NCBI RefSeq assembly: GCF_000741775.1
Contig: NZ_JGZR01000016.1
Span: 62,193 to 126,192, forward strand
Direction: 5' to 3'
Length of the DNA: 64,000 bases
Source of the DNA: Bifidobacterium subtile
GTDB taxonomy: Bacteria > Actinomycetota > Actinomycetes > Actinomycetales > Bifidobacteriaceae
Shown: positions 16,433 to 25,704 of the stretch, piece after piece
Numbering within the stretch: the stretch's first letter is position 1
How the letters are laid out: every line of letters starts with the position of its first letter
The notes under the pieces: generated by a model
Told to the model about the DNA's origin: nothing
Seen by the model: only the letters and a program-made list of their open reading frames with translations
The model's database searches: none
Translations under genes and position numbers: made by a program

Positions 16433-17302
16433 TCAGATGGAGCGCAGACGGAAGCGGCCGGTGCGATTCGAGGCGATGAGCATCTCATTGTTCTTCAGCG
16501 CGGTCCAGCCCTCGTCCTCGTCCTGCCTGAACCCGGAACTAGCCGCTACGACGCCTGCCGGCTCGCCATTCTCATCATGCAATGCACGATAGCGCACCGT
16601 GCGGTAATCGTAGACCTTGCCGCCACGGCCGTAGCGGTTGTATATTTCGACGACGCGCGATGCGGTCTCCTCGTGCCCGGCTGCGCACAGCACGATCAGC
16701 TGGTCCTGGCTCTGCAGCATGCAGTTGTAGCTCGACTTCGGGTAGCGCTGGCGCAGCTCGCGCACCGCTTGGGCCACGGCCTCGTCCAACGCGAATCCGA
16801 AGCCGATGTATTCCAGAATCACTGCGAAGAACATGGCCGAATCGCTGCGTCCGCCCGTCGAGAGAAAGATTTTATCGTCAACCGGGTAGTCATGGCTGGC
16901 GATGATATTACGGCCCTGCTCGTCCGATATGTCGCCGTTGTGGATGAAGCTCAGTCCGTTGGCGAAGAAGGGCTGCTGGTTCTCAAGAATCAGCGGCAGG
17001 TTCGAGCTGGCCAGCCGCAAGTGCCACAAGGCTCCACGCGCCGGCTCCTCGGCAAGTTCGCCGAACACCGGGTCGAATTCGGCAGCGACGGTGGAGCGGT
17101 AGAGCCTCGTCCCGGTTTCCGGGCTGGGGGCGCCGCCATCGGGCAGATCGGCTGGCTCCACCGGATTGGACAGCAGCGAAGCGCCCCAGCCGTCGTTGTG
17201 GATTTCGCTCAAGCCCCGATAATCGGCCACTGCCTGCGCTCCTAGGATGGCGTGCAGGCTCAAGTCGAAGCCCGCGGTCGCGTATCCCAGTAATCTGCAC
17301 AT
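16433..17302 (-). CDS. Class II glutamine amidotransferase (YafJ-like)
   Basis: 289 residues. The mature N-terminus would be Cys2 (MCRLLGYATAG), the nucleophile of Ntn-type class II glutamine amidotransferases. GLSEIHNDGWGASLL, LWHLRLASSN, FIHNGDISD and TGGRSDSAMFFAVIL are the usual glutamine-site motifs. There is no synthase domain, so it belongs to the stand-alone YafJ/EgtC-like group; the acceptor is unknown. No ribosome site; TACAGT (minus strand, 17316-17311) lies 8 bases before the ATG, which suggests a leaderless mRNA. Confidence 0.88.
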   Translation of the reverse strand: MCRLLGYATAGFDLSLHAILGAQAVADYRGLSEIHNDGWGASLLSNPVEPADLPDGGAPSPETGTRLYRSTVAAEFDPVFGELAEEPARGALWHLRLASSNLPLILENQQPFFANGLSFIHNGDISDEQGRNIIASHDYPVDDKIFLSTGGRSDSAMFFAVILEYIGFGFALDEAVAQAVRELRQRYPKSSYNCMLQSQDQLIVLCAAGHEETASRVVEIYNRYGRGGKVYDYRTVRYRALHDENGEPAGVVAASSGFRQDEDEGWTALKNNEMLIASNRTGRFRLRSI

Positions 17303-17373
17303 AATTGACCACTGTAATGCATGTTTGCCGCCCTGCCCTCGGCGAAGTCATAAGCGATTTCTATAACGGGCGT

Positions 17374-20052
17374 TCAGTCCGCGTCGCCAGCCTCGTTCTC
17401 GCGCGTCTTCGGGACGGCGGAAGCAGGTTTTTCGGCGGATTGTTCGACAGCTGTTTCACCAGTTTTCTCAGCAGATTGAGCAGGCTTTTCGGCGAGTCTG
17501 TCCGCATCGCCGGAACCATCCGTCTTGCCTGCGCCGGAAGCGGCGGCGTTCTCAGCCGGCTTTTCAACGGCAGGATTTTCAGCGATAGATTTTTCAGCGG
17601 CAAGCCTGGCAAGACTGGCGGAGACACCGGAAGCGGCGGTCGAGTCAGCGATCTTGATCTCGATTTTGCCGCTTTTGCCGCCAGTGCCGGCCGCAGCTCC
17701 AGCACCAGCACTCGGCCCCGAAGCGCGGTGAGCGTCAGTCGCTTTCACCGTCTCGCGGCGCAGACGCGGCGGCCGGCGCGTGGTGACGAACAGCGGCTGG
17801 ACTTCGATCTGCGGGTTGTAGGGCGCCAGGCCGAACCACTTGATCGGCGAGCCGACCAAGTGGCGGATCGCATACTTCATGCGCAGCGACAGCGCCTCGC
17901 GCGTCGAGATATTCGATTCAGGCATCAGCGCCTTGTGCACCAGCACATAGCGAATCGTGCCGATATCCGGGTCGGCGTCGATCTTGGGGTACGCCGACTT
18001 CTGCTGCGGCAGCTCGCCAGTGCGCGAAAGATCGTGCATCACCTGATGAATGTAGGCCGGAATCGACTGGGAGACCTTGAATCCGATGCGGATGCGCACA
18101 CGATATATATAGTTCGTCCCGAAATTCTCCACCGAATACTCGCGGGTGAACGGCTGGTCAGTAGTGTCCACCGAAATGGCCCACCAGGCGCGGGCGCGCT
18201 TGGGATGGTCGGCAAAAATGGAGAAGAAGATGTCGGTGTCCAGCCGCTTCATTTCGGTATCCGACGTCAGATACACGATGTTGTCGGAATAATACGGGAT
18301 GCGGAAGTCGCCGTGCAGCTTGTCGAGCGCGGGCAGGAAGTCGGTGGGCCGCATGTGGCGGCGCTGCAAGCGCTCGATTTTGGTGCCGTCATTCCACGTG
18401 ACCATGATGAGCAGAATCAGCATGGTGAGCAGCATCGTGAACCAGCCGCCGTGCAAAAACTTTGCAGCCGATGAAACGAAAAACATCGTCTCGACGGCAA
18501 TGAACAACACGCAGAATGCGATGGAGAATAGGTGATGGTGGTGATGATGCAAATAAACCGATAGCAAAATCGTGGAATTGATCATCGTAACGGTAAGCGC
18601 CAAACCGTATGCGGCAGAGATGTGTTCGGAATCACGGAACAGCATGAGCACGCTGAGAACAGCCACGCATAATACTGTATTGACGACAGGAATGTAGAGC
18701 TGGCCGCGCGTACGTGATGGGTAGCGCACCTGCAGATGCGGCATCCAATTGATGCCCGTGGCCTCGGAAACTATGGTGAACGCGCCGGAGATCAAAGCCT
18801 GCGAGGCGATGATGCCGGCAGCGACGGAGAGCGTCACCGCGACATAGCGCACATCAGGATTGAGCATATCGAAGAAGGGGTTAAGCCCCTCGACATTGGC
18901 GTAGGCTGCATTGTGCTGGTTGCGCAGCATCCATGCGCCTTGGCCGAAGTAATTCAGCACCAGCGCGACCTTGATGAATGGCCAGGTGAAGTAGATGTTG
19001 CCGCGTCCGACGTGGCCCATATCGGAATACAGCGCCTCGGCACCGGTGGTCGAGAGGAACACCGTGCCCATAAGCGCGATGCCGGCCAGGTTGTGCGAAC
19101 TGAAGAGGAATCTGACGCCATAGACCGGGTTCAGGGCTGCAAATACGCTCCAGTCGTTGCTCAGACTCACCATGCCGACGATGGCGAGGAAGGTGAACCA
19201 AGTGAGCATGACGACGCCGAAGATCTTGCCGATGCTTTCGGTGCCGCGCGATTGCACGGCGAAAAGCGCGACGATGATCACCGCTGTTATGGTCAGCGCC
19301 AGATTCGGATTCATGCTGAACACCGGCGCAAACGCCGGAATCGTCTTCAGGCCTTCGACTGCCGACGAGATCGAGACCGCCGGGGTGAGCACCGAATCTG
19401 CGAGGAAGGCCGCGCCGCCGAGCATGGCCGGAATCGTAAGCCACGCACCGTATTTGCGAATCAGCGAGTACAGCGCGAAGATGCCGCCCTCGCCATTGTT
19501 GTCAACGCGCAAGGCGATGAGCACATATTTGACCGTGGTAATCAGCGTGATCGACCAGAACACCAGCGACAGCATGCCGAGCACCGCACTGCGGTCGACA
19601 TTGCCCAGCCCGCCCTGACCGGAGATAAAGGTCTGCGCGGTGTACAGGGGCGAGGTGCCGATGTCGCCATAGACCACGCCGAGCGCAATGATGGACATGC
19701 CAAGGGAGACCTTGTCGGGGCTGTGCTGCACCTTGATCCACCAGCGAGCCAGCGGGCCCTTGTCGGCCATAAGCGCGAGCCGCTGCTCCTCCTGGCGCTG
19801 GGTCTGCTCCTGCTTGGCGATCTCCTCGCGCTCCTCTTTGGTGAGCGTGCGGCGCGAGACCTTCGGCGCATTCGTGAAGGTGTCGGCTTTCAGCAGGGTG
19901 CTATCCGCCTGGGGAGGCGCGGGTTTTCTGCCGATTCTGCCAGTCGGTTTGCGCTGCTCCTGCGGCTCCTGATGCCCCTGCTTAGCCTGTTTATGGCGTT
20001 GGTCGTTGCTCTGCGACCGCTCCGACGCCCTGTTCCGACGCGACTGCACCAT
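17374..20052 (-). CDS. kup: KUP/HAK/KT-family potassium uptake protein
   Basis: 892 residues; typical bacterial Kup has about 630. The core (residues about 100-740) has the signature GVVYGDIGTSPLYTAQTF, twelve hydrophobic segments and the cytosolic domain. The extra length is a basic Gln/Arg leader of about 95 residues with a long charged helix, and a C-terminal tail of about 150 residues made of Ala, Glu, Lys and Pro with repeated AEKPA/ENPAVEKPAEN words. It imports K+ with protons across the cytoplasmic membrane. GGAGG lies just before ATG 20052. Confidence 0.95.
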   Translation of the reverse strand: MVQSRRNRASERSQSNDQRHKQAKQGHQEPQEQRKPTGRIGRKPAPPQADSTLLKADTFTNAPKVSRRTLTKEEREEIAKQEQTQRQEEQRLALMADKGPLARWWIKVQHSPDKVSLGMSIIALGVVYGDIGTSPLYTAQTFISGQGGLGNVDRSAVLGMLSLVFWSITLITTVKYVLIALRVDNNGEGGIFALYSLIRKYGAWLTIPAMLGGAAFLADSVLTPAVSISSAVEGLKTIPAFAPVFSMNPNLALTITAVIIVALFAVQSRGTESIGKIFGVVMLTWFTFLAIVGMVSLSNDWSVFAALNPVYGVRFLFSSHNLAGIALMGTVFLSTTGAEALYSDMGHVGRGNIYFTWPFIKVALVLNYFGQGAWMLRNQHNAAYANVEGLNPFFDMLNPDVRYVAVTLSVAAGIIASQALISGAFTIVSEATGINWMPHLQVRYPSRTRGQLYIPVVNTVLCVAVLSVLMLFRDSEHISAAYGLALTVTMINSTILLSVYLHHHHHHLFSIAFCVLFIAVETMFFVSSAAKFLHGGWFTMLLTMLILLIMVTWNDGTKIERLQRRHMRPTDFLPALDKLHGDFRIPYYSDNIVYLTSDTEMKRLDTDIFFSIFADHPKRARAWWAISVDTTDQPFTREYSVENFGTNYIYRVRIRIGFKVSQSIPAYIHQVMHDLSRTGELPQQKSAYPKIDADPDIGTIRYVLVHKALMPESNISTREALSLRMKYAIRHLVGSPIKWFGLAPYNPQIEVQPLFVTTRRPPRLRRETVKATDAHRASGPSAGAGAAAGTGGKSGKIEIKIADSTAASGVSASLARLAAEKSIAENPAVEKPAENAAASGAGKTDGSGDADRLAEKPAQSAEKTGETAVEQSAEKPASAVPKTRENEAGDAD

Positions 20053-20354
20053 GATGCATCCTCCATTGCGCAGACCTCTGCGTTGTGTTCACTGGCCTGC
20101 AACCGCTGACGAACACTGTGGTATGAGTGTGTTGTGGTTGTGCTGTAACTGTGTTATGTAACTGTTATGTCACTGTGTGCTGTACTTATGTTATGTGGCA
20201 TTTTTCAAGCCAAGCCGCCAGTCTATACTGCCTATCGACAGATGCCAACTTCTCTTCACAAGTGGGCGGCCATGCAGCGGTTAATGCGATCAGCTGCACG
20301 TGATGCCTATTGCGTGGCAGCGCACGCGGTATCGTACGTTTTCCTTATTGCTCG

Positions 20355-20419
20355 CGCAGTTCGTATTGGAAAACGTACGCTTATCCGCACTCAGTGTACG
20401 TTTTCCAATACGAACTGCG
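20355..20419. terminator. Hairpin with CGTACGTTTTCC words, between tatD and kup
   Basis: Perfect 24-base arms at 20355-20378 and 20396-20419 containing TATTGGAAAACGTAC, 17-base loop. Extra CGTACGTT/AACGTACG words at 20333 and 20434 flank it. The same word makes a hairpin at 37553-37603, so this is a dispersed family. The gap 20053-20510 (458 bases) holds the kup promoter side and this hairpin downstream of tatD, nothing else seen. Confidence 0.75.
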
Positions 20420-20510
20420 TGACCGTGTAGTACAACGTACGCTGCCGAGCTGCATATTGCATGGGAACCCCCGCTCCGCACAAGGATCCTGCGCCGAGTT
20501 CCCCGCCCGG

Positions 20511-21467
20511 TCACACTCCGTACACGGCGTGCGTGGTGCGCCGCGTGGCCTGGGCGACCTCGGCGAGCGTCATGCCGGTGGCTTCGGCGAGCGCGGCAAG
20601 CGTGTAGGGGATCATGTAGGGCGCGTTGGTGCGGCCGCGGTAGGGCATGGGGCTCAGGTACGGCGCGTCGGTTTCGACCATGATGTGCTCCGGTCCGACG
20701 ATGCGGGCGGATTGGCGAATGCCGTCATTGCCCTTGTAGCTGACCGTGCCCGAGAAGCTCAAGTACCAGCCGCGTTCCTTGGCGACCTGCGCCATTTCGG
20801 CGTCGCCCGAGTAGCTGTGAAACACCGTGCGCTCGGGGCTGCCGTCGGCCAGCAGCGTTTCGACGACTTCCCTGTGCGAGTCGCGGTCATGGATCTGCAT
20901 GGGGAGATTCAGCTCTTTCGCCAGCGCGATATGCGCACGGAAGGCCTCGCGCTGCAGCTCCTTCGCCCCCTGCCCGGTACGGAACAGGTCCATGCCGGTT
21001 TCGCCGATGGCGACGACCTGGCCCGGGTAGGCTTTGGCGAGCCGCGCGACCTCGGCGAGCGCGTCCTCGAAGCTCGTGTCGTGATACGGCTTATACGTGA
21101 CCGGCAGACCATCCGGCCCCGGCACTCCGCGGTGGCCGTGCAGCACCGCCTCGTTCGGGTGAATCGCAAGCGCCGCGTGCACGGTGGCCGGGTGGTCCAG
21201 CGCCATCTGCACGGCCGTCATGAGATTCGGCAGCTCGCAACCGACATCGATGATGCCTTCCACGCCTACCGCGTTGGCTTGGCTCAGCAGCTCGTCGACG
21301 CCGTACACCGGTACTTCCGGCTGGCCTTTTTCCTCGGCCTGCCGCTGCATCTCGCGGGCGAAGGGCACGACCGAGGCCACATGCGTGTGGTCGTCAATGA
21401 CATGCGCGCCTTCGGGAAGCGGTTCGGGGACCGGCGCCCAGCTGCGTTTGCGATGATGATGGCTCAT
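20511..21467 (-). CDS. tatD: TatD-family metal-dependent DNase
   Basis: 318 residues of the TatD amidohydrolase fold. Metal ligands are visible in order: HVIDDHTHVA (HxH site), AIGETGMD (Glu), MQIHDRDS (His), FHSYSGD (His) and MVETDAPYLSP (Asp). It removes nucleotides from DNA ends or acts in D-amino-acyl/DNA repair roles reported for the family. In many Actinobacteria tatD follows metG; here a P-type ATPase stands between them. The start at 21467 is supported by TACACT (minus strand, 21480-21475) ending 7 bases before the ATG, a leaderless layout. Confidence 0.92.
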   Translation of the reverse strand: MSHHHRKRSWAPVPEPLPEGAHVIDDHTHVASVVPFAREMQRQAEEKGQPEVPVYGVDELLSQANAVGVEGIIDVGCELPNLMTAVQMALDHPATVHAALAIHPNEAVLHGHRGVPGPDGLPVTYKPYHDTSFEDALAEVARLAKAYPGQVVAIGETGMDLFRTGQGAKELQREAFRAHIALAKELNLPMQIHDRDSHREVVETLLADGSPERTVFHSYSGDAEMAQVAKERGWYLSFSGTVSYKGNDGIRQSARIVGPEHIMVETDAPYLSPMPYRGRTNAPYMIPYTLAALAEATGMTLAEVAQATRRTTHAVYGV

Positions 21468-21570
21468 GCGACCTAGTGTATGCGCACCGGGTGCTTGCGT
21501 AAGGTCGACGTGCCCCATCTGGCAACCTGCGACCGGCACCTGCGACCGTCAGCGGATCGGAAGATGCTGG

Positions 21571-21628
21571 GGTCCTGGACGGATTGCCGCGTTTGCCACC
21601 GTAAAAACGCGGCAATCCGTCCAGGACC
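21571..21628. terminator. 24-base perfect hairpin between the P-type ATPase end and tatD
   Basis: Arms 21571-21594 and 21605-21628 pair without mismatch (core CGGATTGCCGCGTTT), loop of 10 bases. It lies downstream of the P-type ATPase gene, 100 bases before the tatD promoter, and fits a terminator. Confidence 0.8.
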
Positions 21629-21719
21629 GGCGGTCGACGCGCAGTCGCACGGACGAAGCAGCCGAGAGCACGTCCCCACGGCAGCCGAACGCGCTGCATG
21701 AGCCCCAGCCCAGACCTCA

Positions 21720-24671
21720 TCAGGAGTTGTTCAGCAGGCGCAGCACGCCTCGGCGGGCCTTGTGGCCGGCGGCTCGCAACCCGCTTCGTGCGCCGGTGTA
21801 GCCGAACTTGGCCATCAGCGCGCGAATCAGCTTGTCTCCTTCGCTGAAGACGAGCACGCTCAGCGCCAGCGCCCAGCAGATGAGCCATTCCATCGCCGAA
21901 AGCGGGCCGACGCCCAGAACCGCAGCCGCAGCCGGGATGTACATGACGGTCGCGTGCACGACCAGCGCCAGAACGGCCGCGACCAGCAGGAAGGGATTGC
22001 GCAGCGGGTTGAGCCGGAAGATCGAGATGTTCTCCGAACGCGCCGACATCGACATGAAGAAATTGAACAGCACCAATAAGGTCAGCGTCATCGTCCGGGC
22101 GGTCGTCTCTTCGTAGCCGCCGTCGAGCATCACGCGGAACATGACGAGAATGCAGATGGCCATCCACAGGCCGCACACGGCGGTTCTGGCCCACATGGCC
22201 ATCGAGAGCAGCCCTTCGCTCGCCTTGCGCGGCGGCCGGGAAAGCTCGTCGCCCTGGCCGGGCTCGAAGGCAAGCGCGATATCCTGCACGCCGTTGGTGA
22301 CGAAATTGATCCAGAGCATCTGCAGCGGCGTGAAAAGCAGCGGCATTTCGGCGATCACGTTGATGCCGACCGCGATCATGGCCGCCACCGCAGTGGAGAG
22401 CAGGAAGAAGGCCGATCCGCGAATGGCCTTGAAGGTGACGCGCCCTTCGCGCACCGCTTGCGTGATGGTGACGAAATTGTCGTCGGTGAGCACCACGTCA
22501 CTGGCCTCGCGGGCCACGTCGGTCCCCGATTCCCCCATCGCGATGCCCACGGAAGCGGCCTTGAGCGCCGGGGCGTCGTTGACGCCGTCACCGGTCACCG
22601 CGACGGTGTGGCCTTCGTCTTGCAAGGCCTCCACGATGCGCAGCTTGTCCTGCGGGGACACTCTGGCCGCGATGGAAGTCTCCTTGAGACGGGCTTTGAG
22701 CACCTCATCGCTCATTTCGAGCATTTCGCCGCCGGTTATGGCGTTGTCGGTGTGGCGCAGCCCCAGCCGCTCCCCGATCGCCTGCGCGGTCAGCGGGTGA
22801 TCGCCGGTGATCATCTTGACTTCGATGCCGGCCTGCGCGCATTGCGCAATCGCCTCGCGCACGCCTTCGCGCGGCGGATCGAGCATGCCCTCAAGCCCTA
22901 GGAAGATCATCGATTCCGGCTCGCGGTAATCCTGCGGGCGGGCATCCGGCCCGAGTTCTCGCATGGCTACGCCGATGACGCGCAGGCCTTTGCCGCCCAT
23001 GGCTTCGTAGACCTCGTCGATGCGGGTGAGATCGATCGGCTCGGTAGCCGTGCTGCCGTCGCCGGCTTCGCCCGTCCCATCACCTTCAACGGCCATCGCC
23101 GCGCACATGGCGGCGACGGTATCGGGCGCGCCTTTGACATACTGCGTGTAGCTGCCATCATCGTTGCGTCGTATGGTCATCGAGTAGCGCAACTCCGGCT
23201 CGTACGGGGTCTCGAATGCAATCGACAGGTCGCGGTCGGCTTGCGAAACGGCGCCCATGTCGTCGGCCGCGCGGGCCATCGCCACGTCCACCGCGTCGCC
23301 GCCATAACGCACTTCGCCCGACGCTTCGACGTGCCGATGCGCCTCATTGGTCAGTGCGCCGGCACGCAGCAACCGCGCCACGCCGTCTTTCCATGGCTGT
23401 GACTCGATATCCTCCTGCGATCGGCATTCGTGCGGCTGCGCACCCCCGATCGAGCATGTTTCTACCGTCATGCGGTTCTGCGTGAGCGTGCCGGTCTTGT
23501 CGGATCCGATAACCGTGGCCGATCCCAGCGTTTCCACCGCAGGCAGCGTGCGCACGATCGCGTTGCGCCTGGCCATGCGCGAAACCGCCAGCGACATCGC
23601 CACGGTCAGCACGATCGGCAGCGCCTCGGGCATGGCTGCGACGGCCAGCGCGACCGAGGAGAGGAAGGCGTCGGTGGGGTTACCGTTGATGATCGTGCCG
23701 CCGATGAAAACGAACAGCGCCACGATGATGACCGCAATCGCAATGCCGCGCTCCGTGCGGCTCATGATCTGCTCCAACGGGGTCGAGGCGTGCGTGCCGA
23801 TGACCAGATCGTTGATTTCGCCCAGCTCGGTGTTCGATCCGGTGCCGACGACGACGCCGCGGCCACGCCCGCCGGTCACCATCGTGCCGGAGAACGCAAT
23901 CGATTTGCGATCGCCCAACGGGGCATCCCGATCGCTCGCCTTGGTGTTCTTGCTGGCGTCCTCGCTTTCGCCGGTGAGCATCGACTCGTCGATGCGCAGA
24001 TTGTTGGCCTCGATCAGACGCAGATCAGCGGGAACCCGGTCGCCGCTTTCCAGCAGCACCACATCGCCCGGCACGATCGAGGGCGTCGACAGCGAAGTCA
24101 CGCGCCCGTCGCGCACCACCCGGCTCGTCGGCGTCGACAGGGACGCCAATGCCCGCACGGCCTGATTCGCCTTGATCTCCTGATAGAAGCCGATGATGGC
24201 GTTAAGCAGCAGCACCACGAAAATCGCGATGGCATCCACATGATGGTCCAAGGCCATCGTGACGATGCCGCAGACGATAAGCACCGCGATCAGCGGGCTT
24301 TTGAACTGCAGCAGGAACACTTTCCACTTCGGGGTCGGCACGGCGGCTTCCAGCGCATTCTCGCCGAAGATGCCGAGCCTGCGCTTGGATTCCTCATTGC
24401 TCAGGCCGTTCGCCGTGGCGTGCAGGGCTTCCAGCGTCGCCTCGGGACTGAGGCTATGCCAGGCCTCTTCGGAAACCATCTCGTTCGTCATCGCGGCATC
24501 GTTCGCAGATGCATCATTCGCCGCATCAATGCTTACCGCGGTGCTATCTGATGCAGCGTCATCCGTCGCGGGATTATTCGTAAGGGTATTCGTCGTAGTA
24601 GTGTTCTTCACCGGTTCCTCTTTTGTCGCTGCACTTGTCATAGTCGCGCACGGCCTTTCATCGATCGTCAT
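21720..24671 (-). CDS. P-type cation-transporting ATPase (P2-like, Ca2+-ATPase type)
   Basis: 983 residues. The phosphorylation motif is SDKTGTLTQNRMTV near residue 390; the actuator motif appears as LTGESEDASKN, the hinge as VTGDGVNDAPALK, and membrane helix 4 as AAMPEALPIVLTVAM. Ten hydrophobic segments and the N-terminal cation-ATPase domain (WHSLSPEATLEALHA) give a P2-type pump such as PacL/PMR1-like Ca2+ ATPases; Ca2+ or Mn2+ export is likely, but the ion cannot be fixed by reading. The first 60 residues are Asn/Ala/Thr-rich filler. Two starts are possible, 24671 and 24641; GAAAGG lies between them and fits the second. Confidence 0.9.
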   Translation of the reverse strand: MTIDERPCATMTSAATKEEPVKNTTTTNTLTNNPATDDAASDSTAVSIDAANDASANDAAMTNEMVSEEAWHSLSPEATLEALHATANGLSNEESKRRLGIFGENALEAAVPTPKWKVFLLQFKSPLIAVLIVCGIVTMALDHHVDAIAIFVVLLLNAIIGFYQEIKANQAVRALASLSTPTSRVVRDGRVTSLSTPSIVPGDVVLLESGDRVPADLRLIEANNLRIDESMLTGESEDASKNTKASDRDAPLGDRKSIAFSGTMVTGGRGRGVVVGTGSNTELGEINDLVIGTHASTPLEQIMSRTERGIAIAVIIVALFVFIGGTIINGNPTDAFLSSVALAVAAMPEALPIVLTVAMSLAVSRMARRNAIVRTLPAVETLGSATVIGSDKTGTLTQNRMTVETCSIGGAQPHECRSQEDIESQPWKDGVARLLRAGALTNEAHRHVEASGEVRYGGDAVDVAMARAADDMGAVSQADRDLSIAFETPYEPELRYSMTIRRNDDGSYTQYVKGAPDTVAAMCAAMAVEGDGTGEAGDGSTATEPIDLTRIDEVYEAMGGKGLRVIGVAMRELGPDARPQDYREPESMIFLGLEGMLDPPREGVREAIAQCAQAGIEVKMITGDHPLTAQAIGERLGLRHTDNAITGGEMLEMSDEVLKARLKETSIAARVSPQDKLRIVEALQDEGHTVAVTGDGVNDAPALKAASVGIAMGESGTDVAREASDVVLTDDNFVTITQAVREGRVTFKAIRGSAFFLLSTAVAAMIAVGINVIAEMPLLFTPLQMLWINFVTNGVQDIALAFEPGQGDELSRPPRKASEGLLSMAMWARTAVCGLWMAICILVMFRVMLDGGYEETTARTMTLTLLVLFNFFMSMSARSENISIFRLNPLRNPFLLVAAVLALVVHATVMYIPAAAAVLGVGPLSAMEWLICWALALSVLVFSEGDKLIRALMAKFGYTGARSGLRAAGHKARRGVLRLLNNS

Positions 24672-24996
24672 GGTCGGTTTCGGTCAGCAATCGCAGCGCA
24701 TATGCCATATAATGCGCAAGTCCCCTCAGCAACACGTCCAGGATCAGCCGCAATCTCCACTACGAACGTAACAAACGCATGTAACGTCGCTCCTCTCTCG
24801 GTGAACATGCGGCGAACATACAGGTTGCGTCGCCGACGGCAGCCGGGAGCGCTCTCGCGAAGGATGCTGAACATATCGTTGCATCTGGGCGCCGCAAACG
24901 CACGGATCCTTCCAGCGGCGGACGCAGCCGGCATGGCAGGAGAGATTTGCCCGCCGTTGGGCAATGTCATTGGGGCCAGTGTCATTGGCAAAGAGA

Positions 24997-25024
24997 AACC
25001 CGGCGAGGGGAAGATCGCCGGGTT
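24997..25024. repeat. Short perfect hairpin upstream of the P-type ATPase
   Basis: Arms AACCCGGCGA (24997-25006) and TCGCCGGGTT (25015-25024), 8-base loop. It is in the 1.03-kb gene-free gap 24672-25704, about 330 bases upstream of the ATPase start, and could be a terminator or regulatory stem. Confidence 0.55.
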
Positions 25025-25324
25025 CAGAGAAGAGAGAAGAAGGGTTCAATTATGGGGTTTGTTCGGAACCTCACCGGCGACCATCCCGCCGACAAATCTT
25101 ATATAACCCGCCATTTCTTAGAGGAACGATGGGTGAGTCTCAAAAAAACCTGTGAAACGTGTAACGAACATGTGACATGCGGGGATTCACCACGCGCTCG
25201 GCCCAGATGCCCGCATATTGCCCATATACGCTTCGCCGCCCTGCGTCTCCGCGACCGTTCTTCATCGGCGGCTCTCACCAGCGCGGCCAGCCGCGGCCCG
25301 AAACGGCCAACAGCGCACGGTAAT

Positions 25325-25672
25325 GCCCCTTTCGTGACGCAAACCCACCCTGTAGCGTCACGAAAGGGGCATGACGCAGGGTTTGCTGCCCCTTTTGTGA
25401 CGCTGAACCGCGGAAACCGTCACGAAAGGGGCGGTGCTCGGGCAGGACGGGCACCAACAGCGGTCGCTGCGTCTCATTTACGACAATTAGCTCCGGTTAG
25501 AGTCATAAACGAGACAGAGTCCCGCGGCAGCGACTATCAAGATCAGGACAAAGGCCCAGCTCTCAACAAGCAGCCGCATACGCCTCTGCCCCATCCGTCA
25601 CGAAAGGGGCATGACGCAGGGTATATTGCCCCTTTCGTGACTGCTGGCTCAGCTCAGCGTCACGAAAGGGGC
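25325..25672. repeat. Array of three GCCCCTTTCGTGACG hairpins after metG
   Basis: Hairpins 25325-25340/25355-25370, 25388-25402/25418-25432 and 25628-25641/25659-25672 share the 15-base word GCCCCTTTCGTGACG. Two longer copies CGTCACGAAAGGGGC plus ATGACGCAGGGT stand at 25356 and 25597 in the same direction. A fourth, unrelated stem (GTCTC...ATTTACGAC) lies near 25468-25530. The array lies downstream of metG. No gene is seen in 24672-25704. Confidence 0.75.
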
Positions 25673-25704
25673 AGAGCGCCACATGGCGCGAACCACAACT
25701 GCCC

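Noticed and set aside
18736..20109. A 457-codon plus-strand open frame across kup
   Set aside because: Antisense shadow of kup; no family features.
25325..25672. Repeat array considered as CRISPR
   Set aside because: Repeats are inverted as well as direct, spacing is irregular, there are only a few units and no cas gene is nearby.
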